64,000 nucleotides of DNA from an uncultured Draconibacterium sp. (GTDB taxonomy: Bacteria > Bacteroidota > Bacteroidia > Bacteroidales > Prolixibacteraceae). Of this stretch, positions 7,946 to 20,200 are shown one piece after another (the stretch's first letter is position 1; each line of letters opens with the position of its first letter). The translations under genes and the position numbers were made by a program. The stretch covers positions 124,001 to 188,000 of the forward strand of contig NZ_CAJXYQ010000001.1 in NCBI RefSeq assembly GCF_913063105.1, given 5' to 3'. The notes beneath the pieces are model-generated. The model was not told the origin of the DNA, made no database searches, and worked only from the letters and a program-made list of their open reading frames with translations.

Positions 7946-8070
7946 ACCCCCCGAATTCCGCCAGGCCTTCTTCGAAGTCTCCGGCTCCATTCGTCCCCCT
8001 ACCCGTAGGGGGACAGTTGAGGCCGCTAACTCCGCTGAGCGGAGTGCGGTTGAAACGGGGGGTTAAGCTC
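7946..8070. repeat. 125-bp direct repeat, copy 2
   Basis: This is the second copy of the repeat at 7743-7866. Its hairpin is perfected to GTCCCCCTAC-cc-GTAGGGGGAC, and CTCCGC-tga-GCGGAG is fully paired. Base changes that keep or restore pairing suggest the folded form matters or that the element spreads as a folded unit. Confidence 0.8.
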
Positions 8071-8208
8071 CCCCGAATTCCTGTTCTCATTCCAAACGAA
8101 GTAAAGAAGCTGGCGCTGCTCTGCTCTGCTGTTAAAGCTCGCTCCACGTTTCCTCGCCGGGATGACAAGTGATGCATTATTTGTATATTATTTATCCTAC
8201 TCATTTTT

Positions 8209-11200
8209 TTAATAATCTTCTTTAATTACCTGCGGCCTTGGCGTGATTACAATTGTTGTAGTATATTCTTCCGTATGGTTCGACGGATTCTGGCAATCTT
8301 CAACCCAGTAAGTAATGGTATGGGTAACTTCCTGGAAAGTAACTCCATCGCCCCATAAATAAATATCCGCCGGGTTGCCCGTTACCGGGTCAGTATACAT
8401 TGAAGGTTGTCCTGTTCCACAAATGGTATCGTGCGAAACAGGAGTTCCATTATCAGGATCAGGCGTATCGCTAAAAGCAATACACCAATGTATTCGGTCA
8501 ACCATGTCTATGGAATCGCAGCAATTATCTTCAAGCGAGGTTAAATCAAGGAAAGTATCTCCTGCAAACATGGTACGATAGTCTACCGGGTATTTTTCCA
8601 TATTCGGATTAACATGATTGAATACCGGATTTGGATTCGATTCGTTGTATGTAGCCCAATGCAACGGATCTACACAGTTTTCATACGGTTCAACAGTAAA
8701 TGTTGGCGGAATGGTATCGATTACCTCTATCCAGTGCGAACAGGTATCGTAACCCGAAAGATTCTCGGCCCGCCAGTAAATGGTTGTTACTCCCAATGGG
8801 AAATTAATATCGCCCATTGGAAACGCATCACCTGGTGACGGGCTTATATAATTACCTGTAGAATCCGGTCTTCCATCCGCCCAATCAATCGTGAACGTCC
8901 AGGTTATAGGAGGAACACCTTCAATTAATTCCGGAACTCCGGGATCAAAAGTCGCTTCACAATTGTTTTCGGTGCCATCAAGATAAATAGTCGTATCCGG
9001 CGGACATTCAATATCAGGAGCACCAAGTACAGTGATGTCATGGCTACATTCCACAATGTGTCCGTGCCCATCTTCAAAAGTGTAATAAATTGTAGTTGTT
9101 CCCAGGTTAAAGGTGTCGGGATATTGCACCACATTAATACCGGGTTCCAGTTCCTCATTTTCAAGTTCTGCCAGTGTAGTTACCCCACTTACGGTCCAGG
9201 TAAGTGTAGAGTCGCAGTTATCCCAGAAGTACGGAAGCGGTATATCAATGTCAGAAGCATAAGGCTTATCAAAGTCTGCCTGAATAACGGTGTCATCGGG
9301 ACATACGAGTTCAGGTTCCAAATCGAACACTTCGAAGGTTTGCACACAAGTAGTATCGTTGCCTGAATTGTCGCTGATGGTCCAGGTTACAGTATGCACA
9401 CCAATTGGATAATTCCCGCTGGCATTGGTTGAGTCGGTTGTTGCAGCATACGGACTATCGTGGTTGATGGAATAACTGGCCGTTAAACAGTGATCGTTAA
9501 TGGTTGGCGGAAGAATATCTATCCAGGCATCGCACGAGAAGGAATCGACAGTAGCATTGGCAGGATTAACCGGACAGGTGTACACTTGCCATGGTATGTC
9601 AACATGTAAAATAGTAACAGTAAATGAACAACTCACCGAATGGCCATCAGGGTCGCTAATGGTATACGTAACCGTATTCACTCCAACCGGAAACTCCATA
9701 TCGGCCGGAATAATATCAACTCCTGTTGTATCCCAGTCGCCAAATTCCGATTCAATCAGATAGCTTAAGGTTAACGAATCTGCGTCCCAACAGGTAAACG
9801 TTATAGTGGGAACCGGTGGCAGAACTGCGGTTTTTGAACACCTGTCGGTTGATAAGGTTTCGGTTACATCAAAAACACCACTACAATTTATCTCCGGAGG
9901 ATTAACACTTTCGATGGTTACCGTAAACGAACAGTTGGCACTATTGCCATCAGGGTCGCTAATGATGTAAGTTACGGTTGAAACGCCGGGATTAAATTCG
10001 AAATCTGTCGGTACATAACCCGTATCGGATGCTGTTGTTGCCCCGCTTATGGTATACGACAGGATTAACGAATCTAAGTCCCAACAAGTATAGGTAATAG
10101 TAGGAACCGGTGGCATAACAGTGGTTTTCGAACAACTGTCTGCCGATAAGGTCTCCGCTACATCGTAAACGCCATCACAATTTATTTCCGGAGGCTTAAC
10201 TTCTTCGATAGTTACCGTAAACGAACAGTTGGCACTGTTGCCATCAGGGTCGCTAATGATGTAGGTTACGGTTGAAACGCCGGGATTAAATTCGAAATCT
10301 GCCGGTATGTAACCCGTATCGGAAGCGGTTGTTGCCCCGGTAATGGCATACGACAGGGTTAACGAATCTAAGTCCCAACAAGTATAGGTAATGGTAGGAG
10401 CCGGTGGCAGAACAGTGGTTTTCGTACAACTATCTGCCGATAAAGTCTCTGCTACATCGTAAACACCATCGCAATCTATTTCCGGAGGCTTAACTTCTTC
10501 GATAGTTACCGTAAACGAACAGTTGGCACTGTTGCCATCAGGGTCGCTAATAATGTAGTTTACGGTTGAAACACCGGGATTAAATTCGAAATCTGTCGGT
10601 ACGTAACCCGTATCGGAAGCGGTTGTTGCCCCGGTAATGGTATACGACAGGGTTAACGAATCTAAGTCCCAACAGGTAAAAGTAATGGTTGGAACCGGTG
10701 GCAGAACAGTAGTTTTCGAACAACTGTCTGCCGATAAGGTCTCCGCTACATCGTAAACACCATCGCAATCCAATGCCGGTGGTGTAACACTCTCGATGGT
10801 TACGGTAAATGAACAGCTGGCACTGTTGCCATCAGGGTCGGTAATGATGTAGGTTACGGTTGAAACACCGGGATTAAATTCGAAATCCACCGGTACATAA
10901 CCCGTGCCGGAAGCTGTTGTTGCCCCGCTTATGGTATAAGAGAGGGTCAGGGAATCCTCGTCCCAACAGGTAAAAGTAATGGTGGGGGCCGGTGGCAGAA
11001 CAGTGATTTTCGAACAACTGTCTGCCGACAAGGTCTCTGCAACATCATAAACCCCATCGCAATCCAATTCCGGTGGTGTAACACTCTCGATGGTTACGGT
11101 AAACGAACAGGTATCACTATTGTTATCAGGGTCTGTAACCACGTAGGTCACAGTTGAAACGCCGGTTGCAAATACAGTATTGGCAGGAACATAACCATTA

Positions 11201-14200
11201 CCAGAACCTGTTGTCGCTCCGGTTATTGTATAAGTTAATGTCAATGAATCGAAATCCCAACAGTTGTCAAAATATCCTGGTTCAGGCAAGGCCGTTGGCG
11301 TTTTTGAACAGCTATCCAGTGCCAGGGTCTCGGCAACATCGTCAACATCATCACACTCAATATTAGGCGGAATGGTATCTACAATCTGAACAAAGAAGTT
11401 ACACTCATCCCAATAGCCATCCGGGTCGGTTACCCTATAAGTAACATATGATGTTCCAACAGGGAAATCAATATTTGTAACAACACCTTCCCCAATAGAA
11501 TCTAAAGCCCCGGTAATTACATAGGTTAAATCGAGTGAATCAACAGGCCAACAATTATCTGAGATATCCGGATCTACCAGATTATCCGGTACTTTTGAAC
11601 AAAGATTTGGAGCGGCAGCTTCAATTACATCAAAACAATCATCAATATCGATTGCAGGAGGTATGGTATCCACAATAGTAACGGTAAATGAACATTCGGC
11701 AAATAAGCCGGCATCATCAGTTGCTCTGTAGGTTACAATTGTTGTTCCCACAGGAAATGCAACACTTGCAACGGTTCCTGTTCCACCAATACTATCTAAA
11801 GCACCGGTTGACGACCACGTTAATACCGGAACAGAACAATCATCGGCATAGGTAGGATCTTCAAGCAAACCAGGTACTTTTGAACAAGAATTAGCAGCGG
11901 CGATATCCTGTACATTTGGCGGACAAACAATTGTTGGAGGCAAGTCGTCGATAACTGTAAATGTTGCAGTAGTTGATGCTGAGTTTCCACAGTCATCGGT
12001 AGCTGTAAATGTTACTGTTCGCGATAGGCTGGCCGCAGTTCCTACCCATGTTGTTGAAGCCGTATCTGCTGTCCAGTCGAGATCAGGATCGCAAAGGTCG
12101 GTAGCGGTAGCTCCTCCGTGATTTGCCAGCCACGAGAGATATCCCGGTTCCTGATCGGGTTCAGTAGTAGAACATTGAATGGTTGAATCGATTGCCGGAG
12201 TAATTTCGGGCATCGTGGTATCGGTTACATAAATATAGCCATAGGCCAGGGTATCATTCGAACACTGATCCTGAGCATTAAAGGTTACCATTACGGTATC
12301 GCCACAAATCATGGTAACCCCGGGGCCATCGTAATAATCGTTACCCGGTGTAAACTCAATGGTATCACCTACTTCGTTTACATATTCTGCGGTTGGAATA
12401 TTCAGCCAGTCGGAAATTTGCTGGGCATAATCAGTGGCATTACATTCTAACACCAATGGTGGTGGAATATCCCTGATGGTTGGTCCGGTAAGGTCGTAAA
12501 TCATTTCGAAACTAAAGGTATCGCGGTTACAACCCAATCCGGTTGTATTATCGATAACCACAATGGAATACCAGCCACCGGTAAGCGGTGTATACGAAGG
12601 AGCTGTAGATACCGGCGTGCCCGAAGGATTGGCTCCGATATACCATTCCAAATCGTAAACTCCGGCCGGGTAAATGGTTGGTGATACCGTTGGAATATAA
12701 TCTTCGCAAATAAGGTCGGGATTAATATTTAGTTCTACATTAATGGCTTCGCGGATAAAAACATCAACAGTATCGCAAAGCTCCCCGCCGTATAAATTGT
12801 CGCAAAGTGTTGCACTAATATCGCCACAAACTTTGTACTGAATATGATCGGTATCCAAATCAAGCGGAGCATTAAAACGAACAATGGTATCGGTTGTACT
12901 GCTCAACAGGTGGTCGTAATCGCCTACGTTACCGGGATAAATACTTGTCCAACGCGGGTTAGAGAAATCACCTGTTACACTCAAAATTTCGTCACATTCC
13001 TCACGGGTTTCAATATCGCCACTGGCAATAACTCCGTATACCTGCCTAAATGTGTAATCATTATCCTGAGGCTGATTTGCCTGCGCATGTTTACAGAAAG
13101 TAAACAAGTGGAAACGTCCGGAAGGCAAACAAACCACATCGCCACCATCAATTTCCGAACAGTCGAGCTGCCAGTCCTGTCCCGGAGGTGTTACATGGTC
13201 GATTAAAATTTCTACACCAATTGCCCCATCATCCAGTCGCACTTTAAACGACGCACAGAACAGGTTTTGTGCACCCGGTTCGTTTTCGGCTCCACAACAC
13301 TTGTCGTTTTTTACCACATCGTAAAAAGTGGTATCCTTGTAGGGTTTATTTAAGAAATCGGCAACATGCAGGGTGTTGTTGTATAAACACTCCGAACAGG
13401 CTCCACACGATGCATCCTGCACAATATAAATGGTTTGCTCAAATTCAATAAAGTTGTTACACTCATCAGTCACACGCCAGGTGCGCACTACCTGGAACGG
13501 ACAATAACCGGCTTCGTTATCCAGATCGTGGGCAATCTCGTCAACCAGCTCTATGGTTGTTGAGCTGCACTCGTCGTAATAATCCATTCCGGCTGTACTT
13601 GCTGCCGGTATATCTGCCACACAGAGTACTGTTGTATCGCCGTTATTTACAATCACCGGGTCTACATTATCTACCACGGTAATTCTTCTCATTACGGTGT
13701 CGGCATTGGCACAGGCATCGGTAGCTACCCAATAACGGTTAACGGTATAACTTCCCGGGCAAGACCCCTGGGTAACCACATCGTAATAACTAATTGCAAC
13801 GTTGTTGTCGCAATTATCGTTTGCGGTGGCCATACCTCCCAAAGCGGCAGGTGTGGTATCGCTCACACAGCTAAGTGCTGTGTCGTTAGGTAACCAGGTA
13901 AATACCGGTGCACTTAGGTCTTCAACGTAAATCAACTGATCGTCTTCTGTAAAATTGCCGGCCTCATCGGTAACTACCCATGTACGGGTAAAGCTATAGC
14001 TACTTCCACATAAACCGGGCAGGGTATCATGGTCGTAGTAAGTGGTATGATTAATCAGGAAAGTATCGGGTGCACAGTTATCGTTGTACAAACCACTTGG
14101 CGGGTATCCGGCAACACCCGGACCGGTTGCTCCATTACAGGCCGCATCGGCAGTTTGAGTAAAATCGGCTGGAGGCGTAAAGGTAGGCGCAACATTATCT

Positions 14201-17200
14201 TCCGGAATTATAGTAATGGCTGCACTAATCACACTGTCGCATGAAGGGAAGCCCATATCGTAGGTAAGCACCCGGTAATAGGTTGTTTCGGTTAAACGAG
14301 GCGGACTGTAGTTATTGGCAGTAGCGCCGGCTATCGTTGCCCAGTTACCACCATCGGTACTGTCTTGCCACTGGTAATTGTAAGGCCCTGTTCCGCCACT
14401 TGGCAAACTTGAGAAGGTAAGCGCAGCAGGGAAGTCGTTGTAGCAAATATTCTGACTGGCAGAAATAAGTGGTGCCAGTAATTCTTCGTTGATAACAATG
14501 GTTCCGGTGGCACTGGCCGGATCGCAGAAACCGGTGGTTGTTAAGGTAAAATTATAGGTATTGGCAACCGTTGGTGTTCCGTAAATCAGGTAACGTCTGT
14601 TGCTTGCATCAAAAGATTCGCTTAAACCAATGGGTAAACTGCCCGAAGTTACCGACACATCATAAACGCCATCGTTCACCGTATAAACTAAAGTATCAAT
14701 CGGAACATTCAGACAGAACGTTTCTGTTTGATTGGCCGGAAGCAATTCGGCATCTTCAATAACAACAAGGGTACCGGGTGCCGACTGTGCATCGTCGCAG
14801 GTATATCCGGCGAGGCCCGACAGATAAACCGAATAATTACCAGCATCGGCCAGGGTAATATTACTTATAGTTAAGGTATCGGAATTTACACCACTAATAT
14901 TTCCGCCATTAACAAGGTTTACACCATCTTTCCGCCACTGATAAGCTAATGATCCACCCGGGATAGCCTCAATCCAGAAGGTCAGGTTTTCACCGGCGCA
15001 AATACTATCGGAAACAAAGGAGTTAGTCACTTGAATTTCTTCGTCAACATTGAGCGACACGGTATCGGAAACGGAAGTGTCGCAGGCTGTAGGGCTGGTA
15101 ATTACCACATAATAGTCGTTCATGTTTGCCGATGTGGCATTGGTAAATTGCAAGGTGGCTGATTGCGCACCGTTAACAGTTGCCGAGTTGCTTACCGCAG
15201 TTCCATCGATAAAATACCACTGGTAGCTTAGGTTATCGCCTGCTGCCTGAACAAAAAGTTCGGCTGTATCGGTTGCACAAACTCCGGTATTTACGGGTTG
15301 TGTTGTTATGGTTATCACCTCTTTGATGGTAAGCGTCATTGATGCTGAAGCGGGGCCACAATCACCCGTTGGATCAGCTGTAGTAAAGGTTAGCACAACT
15401 GTTTCGTTAAAAATATCGCCGTTGCTTGGAGTATAAACTGCATTGGCATCGTTCAAATTGCTAAACGAACCTGTTCCGTTGGTACTCCAGGTACCGATTC
15501 CCGATTCCACCCAACCATCCAGCATTATAGTGGCATCCGAGCATATCATGGTGTCGTTGCCTACCGAAACCCCAATGGTAGTATCTACGGTTAAAATCAT
15601 GGTATCTGCAATCGCTCCACAATTATTTCCTGATGGGTCGTTGGTGGTCAGAATCAAAGTATCTTTTCCGGCAAAGCCCGGTTCGTGGGTGTAAACCGCA
15701 TTCAAAACAGTTGGATTGGAGAAGGAGCCCAGTCCGGACAAAGTACTCCAGGTAGCCGAAATGGCTGATCCACCAATAGCTCCATTCAGAATTATGGTTG
15801 ATCCCTCGCACACCCGGTCGTCGATACCTGCATTTACTGTTGGTGCCTCATCGATGGTAATAAGCACCTGGTCGCTTACCGGGTTACAAGGTCCGGTTGG
15901 ATCGTTGCTTGTTAGCGTTAAGGTAACCGAACCATCAGTTATTTCATCGGCACTTGGCGTGTAGCTTGCATTCGGTGTCGTATTATCGGGCGAAAAGATT
16001 CCATTTCCACCACTCCAGGTTACCGCAGTGGCTCCACCCCCAAACGAAGCGTTAAGCTGAGCAAATGACAAGGCACAAATACTGGTATCGTTTCCGGCAT
16101 TTACCGTTGCACCCGGATAAACAATCACCCAAACCGTATCGGACACAGCATCGCAAACACCCGCAGGAACGTTGCTTGTCAGTACAAGTTGGAAACTATC
16201 GGAAACTGCTTGGGCTGCCGAAGGTGTATAAACAGCATCCATGGTTGTGGCGTTTGGTGCAAAGCTTCCGGCACCTGTCCACGTTGCCGAAGTGGCTGCT
16301 CCTCCATAGGATCCGGCTAAAGTCACCGTTCCGTCGGAACATAGCTCCAGGCGAGGACCAGCATCAACCGTTGCTGCCAGATTCCAGGTGATCGTCATTT
16401 GATCCGACACTGTTCCGCATGGCCCGGCCGGATCGTCGCTTGTTAACGTTAAGGTTAGTGTTCCGGCATTTACCTCACCAGTAGTTGGCGTATAAGTAGC
16501 ATTTACATCGGTAGCGTCAGAGAATGTTCCTGCCCCTCCCGACCAGGTTACCGAAGAAGCTCCTCCACCTACTGTTCCCGCTAAACTAACCTCAGGGCTT
16601 GAAGAACAAAGGGTTTGATCGGCTCCGGCATCAACTGTTGCCAATGGATTAACTAATATTGTAGCGGTAGTATCCAGTACTCTTTGGCAGGTGTTATAAT
16701 CATTATAAACCACCCGCAACAAACGGAAGGTAGCATTGGCTGTCAACGGATCGGTGGTAATAGTTACTTCCCCACTATCATCAATTACTGTGGTTTCTGC
16801 CACATCAAGATTCACCCTGTAGGTAAGCGTAGAGTTGGGTGTTCCGGTAACAGTTACCGTTGCTGCACTACCCGAACAAACCGTATCAACCGCAGTAATT
16901 ACAGCTGTTGGTAAGGGCAAAATTGTAACTGTCATGGTATCGGATAAGTACCCACATCCAGACACACTGCTTGTGGTAAAAATCCGGATTCTTAATGTTC
17001 CGGAAGTAAAGGCATCCGGGAAATTAAATAAGGTAGTCAACTCATCCGGATCGTCAAAATATACAGTTTGCGGATGATTTTCCGGATAGTCTATAGATTC
17101 CCAGTCCCATTCTGTTTTTCTATCAATAGCTCCACTAATTTCTCCTTCCATATTAATAAAACGGGTACCACTGCACACCACCTGGTCAGGTCCGGCATAA

Positions 17201-20200
17201 ACCGTACCTGTGGCCGATACCGTTACCTCATAAGTTGTAGCTGTGCTGCTTCCGCATGCATTGTCTGCAGTAACCGTAACATCTCCGGTAGACGCCCCGC
17301 TTGGTACAGTTACAGAAATCGTGGTTGTTCCCTGACCGGAGTCAATAATCCAGCCGGATGGTACCGTCCAGGTATACCCGGAAGCATTCGTTACGGGATC
17401 GATAGTATAAAATGTTGATATAGCCGGGCAAATTGCCGAAACTCCTGTAATTGCAATTGGCGCTGATGGTGCAGTGCTGTAGCCGGTTACACTAATCGAA
17501 CTTGCCAAACTCTCACCACATTCGTTTTCAGCGGTTACGGTAATTGTTCCACTGGTAGAAGCAGCCGTTACAGTAATGGTATTTGTAGTGTCGTCAACAG
17601 AATACGTCCACCCTGAAGGAAAGCTCCAGTTGTAGCGAGTTGCATTAGGAACAGCACTTACCGAATAAGTATACAAATCGGTGGCACAAACGGCAGTATC
17701 TCCGTTAATAGCTCCCGGAACAGCCGGTGTGCCTGGTGCTACCTCAACAGCAAGTGTTCGGGCCAAACTGGTTCCGCATGAGTTGGTGGCCGTAACCGAA
17801 ATATTTCCATTTTGTCCGTAAGTTCCTGCAGTAACCTGAATGGTTGTATCGTCAACAGTTGTATAGCTCCATCCTCCCGGTACACTCCAGTTATACGCCG
17901 TGGCATCGGTAACACTTTCGATGTAGAAAGTTCCTGTAGTTTCCGGGCAAAGCGGGGTGTTTCCGAAAATGGCTGTTGGTTGTGCAGGCGCTCCGGGGCT
18001 AACCGTAACATCAACCGAATAGCAGGATGTTGTATTGCAGGTTCCCTCAGCACGCACCCAATAGGTATAATCACCAGGCGAAGGATTTACCGTAATGCTG
18101 GTTCCCGTTCCAATCTGTGTACCGCCGCACGATCCGCTATACCACACCCATTGTGCGCCTGTTCCGAGCGATCCTCCGCTCAGGGTTAATGTTTTACTTG
18201 TTCCCTCGCAGGTATTGTTGTTGGGATTGGCAATGGCTGTAGCCGGCGACGACAAAGTGCCGACACTTACTGCCAATGTTCGTGCCGCACTTGTTCCGCA
18301 TGAGTTTCCGGCAGTGACGGTTATATTACCACTGGTGCCAGCTGCTCCGGTGGTAACAGTAATGGTTTCGCTATTTTGTCCTGAATCGATGTTCCAGCCT
18401 GCCGGTACCGACCAGGTGTAGGTTGTGGCATTAGTTACGCTTGCGATGGTGTATGTTTCGGTAGTTGCCGGACAAACTGCCGCAGTTCCGCTTATAGCTC
18501 CCGGAATTGCAGGCGTACCCGGACGTACCTCGATATCTATTCTGCTACTTTGCACCGTTGCAGGTGAAGCACAGCGCGCATTGGATGTCATTTCAACGGT
18601 TACCGTGTCGCCATCGCTTAATGAAGCGCTTGAATAAGTTGGCAAATCAGAACCAACATTAATCCCATTTACTTTCCACTGGTACGATGGATTGGTACCC
18701 GGATGAGTCTCGGTATCTACATCAAATTTAACGGTTTCGCCCGGACAAATTGAAGTGTTATCAGCCGTAATTGTTACGGCAGGCACCAAAATCGGATTCA
18801 CGGTAATAGCAGCCGATGCACTTGTTGCAGTGGTTGGATTGGCACAGTTGGCATCGGAAGTAATAATTACACGATAATAATACAAAGCCGGAGTTAACGA
18901 ACTGGTTGAATAAGTTTGTTTATTGGCTTCCGAATCACTTAAGTTAGTCCAGTTTGTATTGTCGCTACTTATTTGCCACTGGTAAGTTGGATTTGGCCCC
19001 GGATTGGTAACGGTAGCCTGAATTTGCAGTAATTCTCCCTCGCACAGATCATCGCTCGATTCCAAAATAGTTACCGACGGGATAACCGTAGGATTAACCG
19101 TCATGGTATAGCCAAAGCTGGTGCCCGTTTGCGAGCAGGGGGAATCAGTCCAAACATCTAAAGTAACTTTCTCTCCATTATCAAAATTATCGTAAGTAAA
19201 GGTTGTCCCATTTGCTCCGGGTACATCTACACCATCAATCTGCCACTGGTAGGTTGGCGTGTAAATACTGGTTCCAGTTACATTGGAAGTAAATTCAACG
19301 GTTTCGCCTTCGCAAATAGTGGCGCTTCCAACAATGGTTATTTGAACCGCCGGATGAATAATTGGATTAACAGTAATGGTAAAGGTTTCGGGAGTACCAT
19401 AACAATTCACCCCTCCGTTTGAATAGACAGGTGTAACATTTATTGTTGCTATCACAGGCGTATTTCCGGTATTAATGGCTGTAAAGGCAGGAATATTTCC
19501 GGTACCGTTTGCTCCCAGTCCAATGGTCGGCTCGTCATTTGTCCACTGGTAACTTGTTGCATTTCCCGAAAAGTTGATGGCTGTTGTGGCTTCACCTTCA
19601 CAAAGTTCCTGGTTTCCAACCGCATTCACTGTTGGCGTTGGATTAACTGTAATGGTAAAGGTTTCTGATGAGCCGGTACAGCTCTCTCCGCTATTGGTGT
19701 AAACCGGCGTAACCGTAATGTTGGCCACCTGAACAGTTGTACCAGTATTGGTAGCTGTAAATGACGTAATATTTCCTGTGCCAGTGGCTGAAAGGTTTAT
19801 GGAAGCATTGTCATTTGTCCAGTTATAAACTGTGCCTGCCACCGAACCGGTAAAGTTTATAGCTGTGGTATTCTCGTTATTACAAAGCACCTGATTTCCC
19901 GGATTATTAACCGATGGAATTGGATTAACGGTTACAACAACCACTACCGAAGCACCTGTACAGCCATTGGCTGTTGGCGTTATGGTATAACTGGCTGTTC
20001 CGGGAGAAGCTCCGGTAGCTGTTAAGTTTTGGGCGATGTTTGTTCCGCTTCCTGCTGAAGCTCCTGATACTCCGGACTGGCTTACATTCCAGCTAAAGCT
20101 TGTTCCCGACACGGTACCCGACAAAGCAATGCCTGTTGCACTACCAGAACAAATAGTTTGCGACGCCGGAGTTGCTGTAACGTCGGGTATCGGATTAACA

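Larger units (their letters stand above)
6613..8208. other. 1.6-kb gene-free region of hairpins and direct repeats
   Basis: No credible gene lies between the giant protein and the 502-residue protein. The stretch holds GC-rich hairpins (6717-6736, 6981-7019), a terminator-like hairpin (7377-7415), a TCCCGATAAATCGGGA-type palindrome near 7278-7292, a GGGGGAG-type block, and two copies of a 125-bp repeat (7743-7866, 7946-8070). Open frames on both strands cross these repeats, the largest being 327 codons at 7221-8204 on the minus strand. Their predicted proteins are translations of the repeats, with a duplicated segment, so they are not called as genes. Confidence 0.65.

Noticed and set aside
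7221..8204. Minus-strand open frame of 327 codons, and plus-strand frames of 148 and 119 codons in the same place
   Set aside because: They are produced by the 125-bp direct repeats, whose spacing is a multiple of three. The same segment appears twice and no signal peptide or fold is visible.
9600..11390. Regular repeats as a CRISPR array
   Set aside because: The 294-bp period is far too long, the whole unit is conserved with no spacers, and it lies in a coding frame.
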